Positions 1 to 7,339 of a stretch of 64,000 bases of DNA are shown here, in pieces; within the stretch, counting starts at the first letter, position 1, and each line of letters begins with the position of its first letter. The translations under genes were made by a program, and so were the position numbers. Source of the stretch: Nitrospira sp. (GTDB taxonomy: Bacteria > Nitrospirota > Nitrospiria > Nitrospirales > Nitrospiraceae); assembly GCA_005116835.1 (NCBI GenBank), contig SWDM01000016.1, positions 62,001-126,000 of the forward strand. The letters are read 5' to 3'. Under the pieces are notes generated by a model, which was not told where the DNA came from, did no database searches, and saw only the letters and a list, made by a program, of their open reading frames with translations.

Positions 1-3
1 ACC

Positions 4-321
4 CTACGCCTTCGGTTTCTGCGCAGTGCCCAACCCCACTAACACGTGCTGAATCTGCTGATGCAATCGCGCGAGCACGTCCACGCTCATCGCCACGCGG
101 GTGACGAGGGCACCCTCTAATCCCTTGGGCGCCGCCTGGCCATCCTTCGCCGTCTTGGCAATGGCCGCGAACAGCGCGGGCTCGATGAACCCAAAATCGA
201 GATAGGCGATCCCCTGAACTACGCCGACGTTGGTGTAGTTTGTCGCGCGCGGATGCGCCGACGACTCACTGGGCTTCAAGCGCACGTTTAATGCGAGGAT
301 CTGGTCTTTGGCTTGACTCAT
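4..321 (-). CDS. DUF3467-like conserved protein
   Basis: A 105-residue soluble protein with no signal peptide or membrane segment. The middle part (TNYTNVGVVQGIAYLDFGF) followed by a region ending in LVTRVAMSVDVLARLHQQI resembles the DUF3467 pattern, in which a short beta-rich part with a DFG-like turn is followed by a helix beginning R(I/V)xMS. The function of that family is not known to me. It is read leftwards and ends at the window edge with its own stop codon, so it is complete. Nothing about its partners can be said because the left neighbour is outside the window. The family assignment is by eye and only moderately sure. Confidence 0.6.
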   Translation of the reverse strand: MSQAKDQILALNVRLKPSESSAHPRATNYTNVGVVQGIAYLDFGFIEPALFAAIAKTAKDGQAAPKGLEGALVTRVAMSVDVLARLHQQIQHVLVGLGTAQKPKA

Positions 322-452
322 ATTGGCTTTCTACTAGTGATAGAGATTGGCGTAGGGCGTTCTTGATGCAAGAACAGGCTCGAAAGTAATCCATAGGATT
401 TGATATGGAATCCGTGATGGATTTCCGACTATATCGAGCCATCTATAATCAT

Positions 453-638
453 TCAAGGCTTTAGCATTATTCCTATTCGCTGCGACGACTTAGTTAACCG
501 GTCGTATTGTTCTGGAGTAGTGGTTAACTCTGCGGCGTAGGCTGCGAGGAACGTTTCCTTCAGTTGACAGTGATAGGGGGCTAGGGCTACACATCTGCAT
601 GGGCATTCATCCCCTTGCAGGTCAGCCAGCTCCGACAT
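453..638 (-). CDS. possible small cysteine-containing protein
   Basis: A 61-codon reading frame, divergent from pgm and overlapping its first 40 bases. It holds a cysteine cluster (CPCRC, then a further Cys about ten residues on) followed by a helical stretch ending in [18 protein letters not shown]. The amino-acid composition looks like a real protein rather than a shadow frame, but no Shine-Dalgarno sequence is clear and a shorter start after residue 11 is possible. It would have to share its 5' region with the pgm promoter. I do not recognise it and list it as uncertain. Confidence 0.27.
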   Translation of the reverse strand: MSELADLQGDECPCRCVALAPYHCQLKETFLAAYAAELTTTPEQYDRLTKSSQRIGIMLKP

Positions 639-2248
639 CGGCCCTCGTCGATGTCGCGAAGCTCATCGCGGCCTATTTTTCAGAGAAGCCCGATACAACG
701 GTCCGTGAGCAGCGAGTCGCCTTCGGTACTTCGGGACACCGCGGTTCATCCTTTAAGCGAAGCTTTAACGAATCGCACATTCTGGCCATCACGCAGGCCA
801 TCTGTGAATATCGAGTCAGCCAGGGCACAGTCGGACCGCTCTATCTTGGGAAGGATACCCACGCACTTTCGGAGCCTGCTTGTGCAAGCGCGATCGAGGT
901 GTTAGCCGCGAACGGCGTTGAGGTGATGATCGATCGGACCGGCGGCTATACCCCCACTCCGGTCATCTCTCACGCAATACTCACTTATAATCGGGGGAGA
1001 ACCTCAGGGCTCGCGGACGGCATCGTCATCACGCCTTCTCACAATCCGCCGGAGGACGGCGGCATCAAGTACAACCCACCGCATGGCGGACCGGCCGATA
1101 CCCAGGTGACCAAATGGATTGAAGATCGTGCGAATGCCCTCCTGGCTGCTGATCTGCAAGGAGTCAAGCGTTTGGCGTATGACCAGGCTCGTCGTGCGAG
1201 CACGACCCACCAGCACGATTATCTCGGTGCATACATCGGAGATCTCGCACAGATCATCGATATGGATATCATTCGTTCAGCCGGATTGAAGCTTGGTATC
1301 GATCCGCTCGGTGGGTCCGGTGTGGCCTACTGGCAACCGATCGTAGAGCGATATGGCTTGAATATCGAGAACGTGAATCCTTCTGTCGATCCAACCTTCC
1401 GTTTCATGCCGCTCGATTGGGATGGCAAGATTCGTATGGATTGTTCCTCTCCCTATGCCATGGCGAATCTGATTGCGCTGAAAGATCGCTTCGATGTCGC
1501 ATTCGGCAACGATGCAGACAACGACCGCCATGGCATTGTCACCCCCTCTGCCGGTCTGATGAATCCCAATCATTATCTGGCTGTCTCGATCGCATACCTC
1601 TTTGCAAACCGTCCAGGCTGGAGCCTGAGCGCTGGGATCGGTAAAACACTGGTGAGCAGCAGTCTCATCGACCGTGTGGCGGTGAAGCTCACACGCAAGC
1701 TTGTTGAAGTACCGGTCGGCTTTAAATGGTTCGTCAACGGGTTGCTCGACGGCGCGCTCGGTTTCGGCGGTGAAGAAAGCGCCGGGGCCTCGTTCCTGCG
1801 CCGAGACGGATCGGTCTGGACAACGGACAAGGACGGCATCATCATGAATCTTCTGGCAGCGGAAATGATGGCTAAGACCGGCCGCGATCCCGGTGAACTG
1901 TACCGTGAACTGACTCACGATCTCGGTGAACCGATCTATGCACGGATGGATGCGCCAGCGACGCCGGTGCAGAAAACTATTCTCTCAAAACTCTCTCCCG
2001 ATCAAGTGAGTGCAACCGAGTTGGCCGGAGACAGGATCGTCACTAAACTGACCACGGCCCCTGGCAATGGCGCCTCAATCGGCGGATTGAAAGTCGTCAC
2101 CGAACAAGGCTGGTTTGCCGCCCGGCCCTCCGGCACCGAGGATGTGTATAAGCTTTACGCCGAAAGCTTCAAGGGGAAAGACCATCTCAAGCGGATTCAA
2201 GAGGAAGCGCAGGCATTGATCACGAAGGCTCTCATAGGAAGTAGCTGA
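599..2248 (+). CDS. pgm: phosphoglucomutase (alpha-D-glucose phosphate-specific)
   Basis: Interconverts glucose 1-phosphate and glucose 6-phosphate in the cytoplasm, linking glycogen and cell-surface sugar nucleotide synthesis to glycolysis. All four active-site loops of the alpha-D-phosphohexomutase superfamily are present: the phosphoserine loop [12 protein letters not shown] (about residues 143-154, Ser about 146), the Mg-binding loop DADNDRHG (about 305), the sugar-binding [10 protein letters not shown] (about 389) and the phosphate-binding [10 protein letters not shown] (about 508). The length of 549 is normal for the E. coli Pgm type. The start is fixed by the match of the N-terminus ([11 protein letters not shown]) to the E. 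coli protein (MAIHNRAGQPA). Ribosome-binding site is weak. Single transcription unit or with the small membrane gene downstream. Confidence 0.96.
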   Translation: MGIHPLAGQPAPTSALVDVAKLIAAYFSEKPDTTVREQRVAFGTSGHRGSSFKRSFNESHILAITQAICEYRVSQGTVGPLYLGKDTHALSEPACASAIEVLAANGVEVMIDRTGGYTPTPVISHAILTYNRGRTSGLADGIVITPSHNPPEDGGIKYNPPHGGPADTQVTKWIEDRANALLAADLQGVKRLAYDQARRASTTHQHDYLGAYIGDLAQIIDMDIIRSAGLKLGIDPLGGSGVAYWQPIVERYGLNIENVNPSVDPTFRFMPLDWDGKIRMDCSSPYAMANLIALKDRFDVAFGNDADNDRHGIVTPSAGLMNPNHYLAVSIAYLFANRPGWSLSAGIGKTLVSSSLIDRVAVKLTRKLVEVPVGFKWFVNGLLDGALGFGGEESAGASFLRRDGSVWTTDKDGIIMNLLAAEMMAKTGRDPGELYRELTHDLGEPIYARMDAPATPVQKTILSKLSPDQVSATELAGDRIVTKLTTAPGNGASIGGLKVVTEQGWFAARPSGTEDVYKLYAESFKGKDHLKRIQEEAQALITKALIGSS

Positions 2249-2288
2249 AATGAACCGGTATATTCAACGATATACATGAGTGTCTTGA

Positions 2289-2504
2289 ATGTTTGAAATG
2301 GGCAGCACAGCGGTCTTACTCTGGGGGCTGCTCTTTGGATCCATCGGATTTGGATTCTTTATTTATGGGAAAAAGCAGAAGGCAGTCGTGCCCCTCATCA
2401 CCGGGATCGCGCTCTGCGTTGTGCCCTATTTTATTGCGAACGTCTATGTGCTGGTTGGAGTCGGGGTGGTCTTAGTCGCAATCCCTTTCGTTGTGAAAAT
2501 TTAA
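2289..2504 (+). CDS. small integral membrane protein
   Basis: A 71-residue protein made almost wholly of hydrophobic segments: residues about 6-26, a short basic loop (YGKKQK), then about 31-70 that could cross the membrane twice. This is the pattern of small inner-membrane proteins of unknown function seen in many Gram-negative genomes. ATG at 2298 (MGSTAVLL) is an alternative start. It lies 40 bases after pgm in the same direction. Its TAA stop is followed at once by the end of a dispersed inverted-repeat element. Confidence 0.6.
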   Translation: MFEMGSTAVLLWGLLFGSIGFGFFIYGKKQKAVVPLITGIALCVVPYFIANVYVLVGVGVVLVAIPFVVKI

Positions 2505-2701
2505 CTAGCAGTCTGTTGACAAAGTCCGCCAGCGGCGTTCTCGCGGCGCTCAGAGGCTCAACGTACGGCGGAGAGCACGCTTCGCCTCTTCGCTTGCTGG
2601 ACGGCCTTTCTGAACAGCCTGCAACCTATCGTGAGATCATCCCTAACCTACTCCGTGTTGAGTGCCGAAGCGCTTAGGTGAGTTTGTCAACAGACTGCTA
2701 G
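2505..2701 (+). repeat. dispersed inverted-repeat element, family A (copy 1)
   Basis: A 197-bp element bounded by 19-bp perfect terminal inverted repeats: CTAGCAGTCTGTTGACAAA on the left and TTTGTCAACAGACTGCTAG on the right. Inside are the family landmarks GTCCGCCAGCGGCGTTCTCG, CTCAACGTACG and GGACGGCCTTTCTGAACAGC. It abuts the TAA of the small membrane protein. A closely related copy lies at 50278-50481. It contains no credible reading frame, so it is non-autonomous, like a MITE or REP-type element. 'Plus' orientation is defined by the GTCCGCCAGC end being on the left. Confidence 0.85.
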
Positions 2702-2707
2702 ACCAAA

Positions 2708-3403
2708 TCAGCCTGATAGACCAGACAGGATGGAATCAGTAGAGATCGCGACCAGCCGAAAGACTTCCGCATATTGACCAACCGGGGCGCTGGCCTTCGG
2801 GTCGGCGAATACGGCACGCCAGCGGTTCATTCCCAACACTCCTTCTCCATAGGGTATGGTCGCCACCTGGCTTTGGTGCTCTGCAATGGCAGCCATCTTC
2901 GTCGCCACAAAGCCGTCAATGTATTCGAGACGGTCCCAGTTGGCAAAAGGCCCCCAGATTTCATATGACCAGAGGCCGCCGCTGAGATTGGTGTCGGCTT
3001 CAAGGACGCTTTCCCTCGCCAGCTTACCGGCAAGTCGATGGGCCGGATGCCGATCGAGTTCCTCATCCAACGTATAGACCTCGGTCGGACGAAGTCGAGC
3101 CAGGATCTCGACGAGTCTCCGCGTGACAGCCTTGGTATCGATCTCGTCGGCTGCGTCCGGTTCGTCACAAAAGATCACCTCCGTGACTCCCAAAACGCCG
3201 GCGGCACGGAGGGCTTCTTCTCTTCTTACCTTCGCCATCTGCTGCTCTGTCAACGCGAATGGATTGGACGATCTGCCACCGTTCGTAATAACGACGGACG
3301 TGATTACCGCCATGGACGCCACCAGCTTGGCAACCGTCCCGCCCATGCCGATTTCCATGTCATCCGGATGGGCACTGATGATGACAACGCGGTGTTGGTT
3401 CAT
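2708..3403 (-). CDS. PIG-L/LmbE family deacetylase
   Basis: Zinc-dependent deacetylase of the LmbE/PIG-L family, which removes N-acetyl groups from N-acetylglucosaminyl or related conjugates; the substrate cannot be told from sequence. The zinc and catalytic motif AHPDDMEIG lies at the N-terminus and the third ligand region DRHPAH about residue 125. The protein is about 231 residues from the chosen ATG. The reading frame is open further to 3442 (TTG), but those extra codons are the arm of a 9-bp repeat and read as Asn-Gln-X triplets, and no family member needs them. ATG codons at 3412 and 3403 are both inside the repeat, and neither has a Shine-Dalgarno sequence. It may be the last gene of the mrp-lipA run. 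Confidence 0.85.
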   Translation of the reverse strand: MNQHRVVIISAHPDDMEIGMGGTVAKLVASMAVITSVVITNGGRSSNPFALTEQQMAKVRREEALRAAGVLGVTEVIFCDEPDAADEIDTKAVTRRLVEILARLRPTEVYTLDEELDRHPAHRLAGKLARESVLEADTNLSGGLWSYEIWGPFANWDRLEYIDGFVATKMAAIAEHQSQVATIPYGEGVLGMNRWRAVFADPKASAPVGQYAEVFRLVAISTDSILSGLSG

Positions 3404-3505
3404 CTTGTTCATTTGGTCTGTCTGGTTTGTTTGGTTGAACAAAACTAACGAAATGAATGCACTAATCCAGATAGATCAGAGAAATGATATGAACCAGACA
3501 AACCG
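3397..3505. repeat. 9-bp-unit palindrome, family B (copy 1)
   Basis: The left arm has units of the YYRTYTGGT type (CATTTGGTCTGTCTGGT and following), then the core TTGGTTGAACAAAACTAACG, then a right arm with units of the ACCAGAYRR type (CCAGATAGATCAG, GAACCAGACAAACCGG). The arms are complementary, so a long imperfect hairpin is possible. It overlaps the start of the PIG-L gene and follows lipA. Confidence 0.8.
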
Positions 3506-3568
3506 GATTTGTCCCAGGCGTGCCAACCATCGAAGTTCTCTCGTAACCACATAGTTTTCTTCAGCATA

Positions 3569-4483
3569 TTAAAGAGCTACCTGCCGGTCTGCATGGTAGG
3601 AGCTGCGGACAAGTGGGCCTGATTCGACGTGGGTGAAGCCAAGGGCTCTCCCCTCCTCTTTGAGCATTACAAACTCGCTGGGATCGTAGAAGCGTGCAAC
3701 AGGCAGGTGGTCTCTTGTCGGTTGGAGATATTGACCGATGGTGATGATGTCGCAGCCGACTGAGCGCAGATCACGCATGACGTCACGCGCCTCGTCGATC
3801 GTCTCTCCCATCCCGAGGATCAACCCGGACTTGGTATGCATGCCCAAATGTTTGGCTTTGCCGAGTAATTCGATCGATCGATGATACTTTCCCTGGGGTC
3901 TGATAGCCGGAAACAGCCGCTGAACCGTTTCAATATTGTGATTGAGAATGTCCGGCTTCTCGGCACAGACTGTCGCAAGGGCAGTCTCATTCCCCTCAAA
4001 ATCAGGAATCAGCACTTCAATCGTACAGTCCGGACTGAGCTGCCTAATCTGTCGAATGGTTTCAGCAAAGATGGCGGCGCCGCCATCTTCCAGTTCATCA
4101 CGATTCACCGAAGTGATGACAGCATGGCGAAGGCCCAATGCCTGAACTGCCTCAGCGACACGTCGTGGCTCTGCATGATCGACCGCCAAGGGTCGGCCTG
4201 TCTCGACTGAACAGTAGTGGCAGCGTCTGGTGCAGATGTCGCCCAGGATCAGAAATGTCGCGGTGCGCGCGTTCCAACATTCCCATCGATTCGGACAGCG
4301 AGCTTCTTCACAGATGGTGTGGAGATTGAGCCGGTCCATCGTCTGTTTGATGTCGAGGTAGTCCGGACCGGTTTTCGCCTGGACTTTGAACCATGAAGGA
4401 AGGCGTCCGGACAGGCTGATGGCTGATGGCTGATGGCTGATGGCCTGAGATGATCGAAGTTGATCTAGGGGGATGAAGCTCAT
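3569..4483 (-). CDS. lipA: lipoyl synthase (radical SAM)
   Basis: Inserts two sulfurs into protein-bound octanoyl groups to make lipoate for 2-oxoacid dehydrogenases and glycine cleavage. Both Fe-S sites are intact: the auxiliary cluster ligands C58, C63 and C69 (CEEARCPNRWEC) and the radical-SAM CxxxCxxC at C84, C88 and C91 (CTRRCHYC). The C-terminus keeps the family ending SGPLVRSSYHAD. The length of 304 is normal. Residues 12-27 are unusual: they are encoded by four exact GGCTGAT heptamers on the plus strand and have no counterpart in usual LipA. No other start codon exists between the repeat and the conserved core. It follows mrp and two unknown genes with a 9-base gap and is likely co-transcribed. 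Confidence 0.97.
   Translation of the reverse strand: MSFIPLDQLRSSQAISHQPSAISLSGRLPSWFKVQAKTGPDYLDIKQTMDRLNLHTICEEARCPNRWECWNARTATFLILGDICTRRCHYCSVETGRPLAVDHAEPRRVAEAVQALGLRHAVITSVNRDELEDGGAAIFAETIRQIRQLSPDCTIEVLIPDFEGNETALATVCAEKPDILNHNIETVQRLFPAIRPQGKYHRSIELLGKAKHLGMHTKSGLILGMGETIDEARDVMRDLRSVGCDIITIGQYLQPTRDHLPVARFYDPSEFVMLKEEGRALGFTHVESGPLVRSSYHADRQVAL
4414..4441. repeat. four exact 7-bp tandem repeats inside lipA
   Basis: GGCTGAT is repeated four times without error, followed by a near copy (GGCCTGA). The unit is not a multiple of three, and it sits between the only available lipA start codon and the conserved core, so any change in copy number other than by three units would break the frame. 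Confidence 0.9.
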
Positions 4484-4492
4484 GGCCGATAT

Positions 4493-4852
4493 CTATTCAC
4501 TGGTTGCGCGGGGGCGAAAGTAGCTCATAAGCCTAGCCATAAACCCTGGTGGTTCCGGTTCCGGCACCGGGTCAAGATGCTCGACCCAGAGTTCCTGCGA
4601 GCCAAGATAGACGCCGTTCCGAAAACTCATCTGCGTTCGAAGCTGGCGATAACCGTCCGATTGCAGCTTCTGAATGAGGATGCGCAGGGCCTCATCCTGG
4701 GTTGGGTACGGCCCAACCTCACAGAGCACCGTTTCATAGCGCAGGATCGCCCGATACCCCTCCGCTACCAGTTGGAACACCACGGGACGGCTGAAGCCCC
4801 GTTCGCGGGCATCGAGTCCAGCCAACTGATGTTTGTCGAGGCTGTCCCCCAT
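4493..4852 (-). CDS. unknown protein in the mrp-lipA operon
   Basis: A 119-residue soluble protein that I do not recognise. The middle contains a beta/alpha pattern (FQLVAEGYRAILRYETVL, then DEALRILIQKLQSDGYRQL) that looks like a small compact domain; the C-terminus has a proline/glutamate stretch (PVPEPEPPG) and a short amphipathic end (FMARLMSYF) that could touch a membrane. There is one Cys only, so it is unlikely to hold a cluster alone. It lies 9 bases before lipA and 21 bases after the previous gene, all in one direction. A role linked to Fe-S or lipoate metabolism is inference from position only. Confidence 0.7.
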   Translation of the reverse strand: MGDSLDKHQLAGLDARERGFSRPVVFQLVAEGYRAILRYETVLCEVGPYPTQDEALRILIQKLQSDGYRQLRTQMSFRNGVYLGSQELWVEHLDPVPEPEPPGFMARLMSYFRPRATSE

Positions 4853-4873
4853 ATCGAATACCGATCGAAATGG

Positions 4874-5239
4874 TTACGCCATGGCACGGAAGACCGCGAC
4901 CAGATCGCTCAAGGCCAAGGTCTTGTTCCTGAGAATGGCCCGTTCAGACTGAATCGTTTCGCGCATCTTGGCATCGGCGGCGCCATCTTTCAGACAGGCT
5001 GCGCCCAATGCCAAGATACGGTCACAGTCCTCTGAGAGTTTCTTCTTCACTACCGGATTGACTGCTAGGATCTCCATGAGTTGACGTCTGGTTTCCGTGA
5101 GATGTCCTTGCAGCTCAGCATCAGGGTAGCTTTTGCGAGCGGCCTCGTCAAAACAGCGATCGAGGTATTGTGCCAGGAAGACGTAGAGACGAACCAGCGC
5201 GGCCGTGACATCGATCTGTTCTGTGGTGGTGGTAGCCAT
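4874..5239 (-). CDS. unknown helical protein in the mrp-lipA operon
   Basis: About 121 residues, predicted almost all helical, with heptad-like leucines (LVRLYVFLAQYL, LMEILAVNPVVKKKL, RNKTLALSDLVAVF) and two Cys residues that are not in a cluster motif. The start at ATG 5239 (MATTTTEQ) is preferred over 5257 because a GAAAGGG Shine-Dalgarno lies about ten bases upstream. It follows mrp by 25 bases and precedes another unknown gene and lipA. I do not recognise the family. It could be an adaptor for Mrp or LipA, but the sequence does not show this. Confidence 0.72.
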   Translation of the reverse strand: MATTTTEQIDVTAALVRLYVFLAQYLDRCFDEAARKSYPDAELQGHLTETRRQLMEILAVNPVVKKKLSEDCDRILALGAACLKDGAADAKMRETIQSERAILRNKTLALSDLVAVFRAMA

Positions 5240-5264
5240 ACTCTCTTGCCCTTTCAACTACGAA

Positions 5265-6140
5265 TTATGTTTTCGCAAACGGATTTTTTATTTTACTCAG
5301 AAGGCTTTCGATCGGCGGAGCTCCTGCCTGCTTACCGGTGATCCCTGCGATAATTTTCTGCGCAATGTCACGAAACGCTGCCGATTGCGGAGAGGCTGGA
5401 TCTGCTACTACGATCGGAGTGCCGGAGTCGCCCCCGTCTCGAATCGCCGGGTCGATCGGCACGCGGCCAAGGAATGGGATTCCTAGTTTGGCTGCGGCTC
5501 GCTCCCCTCCACCATGCGAAAATATTTCAGTCCGCTCGCCGCAATGACCGCAGAGAAAGTAACTCATGTTCTCCACAATACCGAGCAGCGGCACATTTAC
5601 TTTCTGGAACATCATCATGCCTTTGCGTACATCGTGCAAGGCGACTTCTTGCGGTGTCGTCACGGTCACGGCGCCGGTGAGCGGAACCAACTGCGTCAAG
5701 GTGAGCTGCGCGTCTCCCGTGCCTGGGGGCAGATCGATCAGCAGATAATCCAGTTCGCCCCACAGGACATCGCGGAAGAGCTGCTGAATAGCGGTATGGA
5801 CCATCGGACCTCGCCAGACCACGGCTGTGTCCTCCGGCACGAAGAAACCCATGGAGATCAGCTTGACGCCATGGCTTTCCGCTGGAGCGATTTTCCCGTC
5901 TATCTGTTCCGGGGGCTTGGTCACGCCCATCATCATAGGAATGTTCGGGCCATAGATATCTGCATCGAGCAGGCCGACCTTGGCGCCGGTTAAGGCCATC
6001 GCCACGGCAAGGTTGACGGAGACTGTAGATTTGCCGACTCCGCCTTTGCCGCTGCTGACGGCAATGACGTATTTCACGCCGGGAATGAGATTGTCTTTTC
6101 CATGACCGGCCTGAGGTCCGGCGGGATGTTGCTCTGCCAT
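5265..6140 (-). CDS. mrp: Mrp/NBP35 family iron-sulfur cluster carrier ATPase
   Basis: Cytoplasmic P-loop ATPase that carries and delivers Fe-S clusters to apoproteins. The deviant Walker A GKGGVGKS is at residues 31-38, followed by the [10 protein letters not shown] switch region typical of the family, the [11 protein letters not shown] Walker B region, and the CxxC cluster site CGHC near residue 198, through which dimers bridge a cluster. The length of 291 is normal for the form without an N-terminal MIP18 domain. GGAGGAG precedes the ATG. It leads an operon that ends with lipA, an enzyme that consumes its own auxiliary cluster, which fits a supply role. Confidence 0.95.
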   Translation of the reverse strand: MAEQHPAGPQAGHGKDNLIPGVKYVIAVSSGKGGVGKSTVSVNLAVAMALTGAKVGLLDADIYGPNIPMMMGVTKPPEQIDGKIAPAESHGVKLISMGFFVPEDTAVVWRGPMVHTAIQQLFRDVLWGELDYLLIDLPPGTGDAQLTLTQLVPLTGAVTVTTPQEVALHDVRKGMMMFQKVNVPLLGIVENMSYFLCGHCGERTEIFSHGGGERAAAKLGIPFLGRVPIDPAIRDGGDSGTPIVVADPASPQSAAFRDIAQKIIAGITGKQAGAPPIESLLSKIKNPFAKT

Positions 6141-6285
6141 CGATTACTCCTCCTCTAGATGCTGGTTCCAATAGGACTGGCTCTCAAGCCATACCCTCCA
6201 TCATAAGCGGAATGCAGGGCGAAAGAAAATGGGGCTATTGTGCATGAGGAAGGGATTCAGAAAGATAGGCTGAAGGCTGAATGGC

Positions 6286-7182
6286 TTACCCGACTGTGGG
6301 ATCGTTACGACGAAGATTGCTTGTGAGGCCGATCAGCGACAGCGTGTAGATGATCCACTTCGAGGGGTCGAAATTGTACCACTGAGGTCCGTTACGATAA
6401 TCGCGCGCATAGGTGTGATGAAAATTGTGATACCCCTCGCCAAAACTCACGAAGGAAACCAGCCAACTGTCGCGGCTGCTGTCCTTTTTACTATAGGGCT
6501 GCGCGCCTATCATGTGGCAGAGTGAATTGATCGTGAAGGTGGAATTCAGCACCATGAAGAGTCGGAATAACCCGCCCAAGAGCAGCCCGCTGATGCCACC
6601 TTGCAAACCGCCATGCCACAGACCAAGGATAAAGGGAAGTAACAATCCCGTAACCACGATCGGCCAATAGAAGCGATGTTGCCACATCACAATGGGGTCG
6701 CGCCGCAAACGGACTTCGTATTTTTCCTTGCGATGGATGCTGTTGTAAAACAGCCAGCCGCAGTGGCTGTGCCAGAATCCCTTGGTGGCGTTATAGGGAT
6801 CTTCTTCTTCATCTGTCTTGGCATGATGCCGGATATGGTCGCTGCCCCACTTGAGGGCAGAGTTCTGCAGCGCCCACCCGGCGGCAACGAGTATACAGGC
6901 CTTGACCCAGTTCGGGCATTCGAAACTCTGGTGCGAAATCAGCCGATGGTAGCCGACGGTGATCCCCATGCCTGTCACGACATACATGGAGAAGAACAGT
7001 CCCCAATCGAAGAGGCTGAACCCGTAATAGTACCCGTATAGCGGGACACCGATCGTGTTGGCGATGACAATGGCACAGAAGAGAACAAAGTTCAGTGGAG
7101 AAAAAGGAGCGGTGGCTGGTGTCGCCTCTGTAGTAGGCGTGGCTTCCGTTGTAGGTGTCGCTTCAGTTGTTGTTGCGAGCAT
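6286..7182 (-). CDS. acyl-CoA/acyl-lipid delta-9-type fatty acid desaturase
   Basis: Membrane di-iron desaturase that puts a double bond into fatty acyl chains using O2. All three histidine boxes are present: HRLISH (79-84), HIRHH (116-120) and HNFHH (about 250). Hydrophobic segments flank them (about 31-72, 93-110 and 170-215). The N-terminus carries three copies of a Thr-Glu-Ala-Thr-Pro-Thr hexapeptide from an 18-base tandem repeat, absent from usual family members and probably disordered. It is divergent from putA with about 150 bases between, so both promoters should lie there. The use of O2 indicates an aerobic lifestyle. Confidence 0.93.
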   Translation of the reverse strand: MLATTTEATPTTEATPTTEATPATAPFSPLNFVLFCAIVIANTIGVPLYGYYYGFSLFDWGLFFSMYVVTGMGITVGYHRLISHQSFECPNWVKACILVAAGWALQNSALKWGSDHIRHHAKTDEEEDPYNATKGFWHSHCGWLFYNSIHRKEKYEVRLRRDPIVMWQHRFYWPIVVTGLLLPFILGLWHGGLQGGISGLLLGGLFRLFMVLNSTFTINSLCHMIGAQPYSKKDSSRDSWLVSFVSFGEGYHNFHHTYARDYRNGPQWYNFDPSKWIIYTLSLIGLTSNLRRNDPTVG

Positions 7183-7339
7183 TATCTTTCCTTTGCGCAG
7201 AAACCTCTCTCACATCGCAAGACCATGCTGCTGGAGAGATAACACGCTATCACACCATACCGAATTCTCATAAATGTTTCAAGCGAATGGTCACGGTGTA
7301 TACTGTCAGTGCCCCAGATTTACTGGCTGTGAGGCATCC

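Noticed and set aside
1277-1918. 213-codon minus-strand frame inside pgm
   Set aside because: Fully antisense to well-conserved pgm motifs, no family signs, no ribosome-binding site.
5527-6171. 214-codon frame in another frame over mrp
   Set aside because: Arg/Ser-rich composition typical of an off-frame reading of a GC-rich gene; mrp itself is intact.
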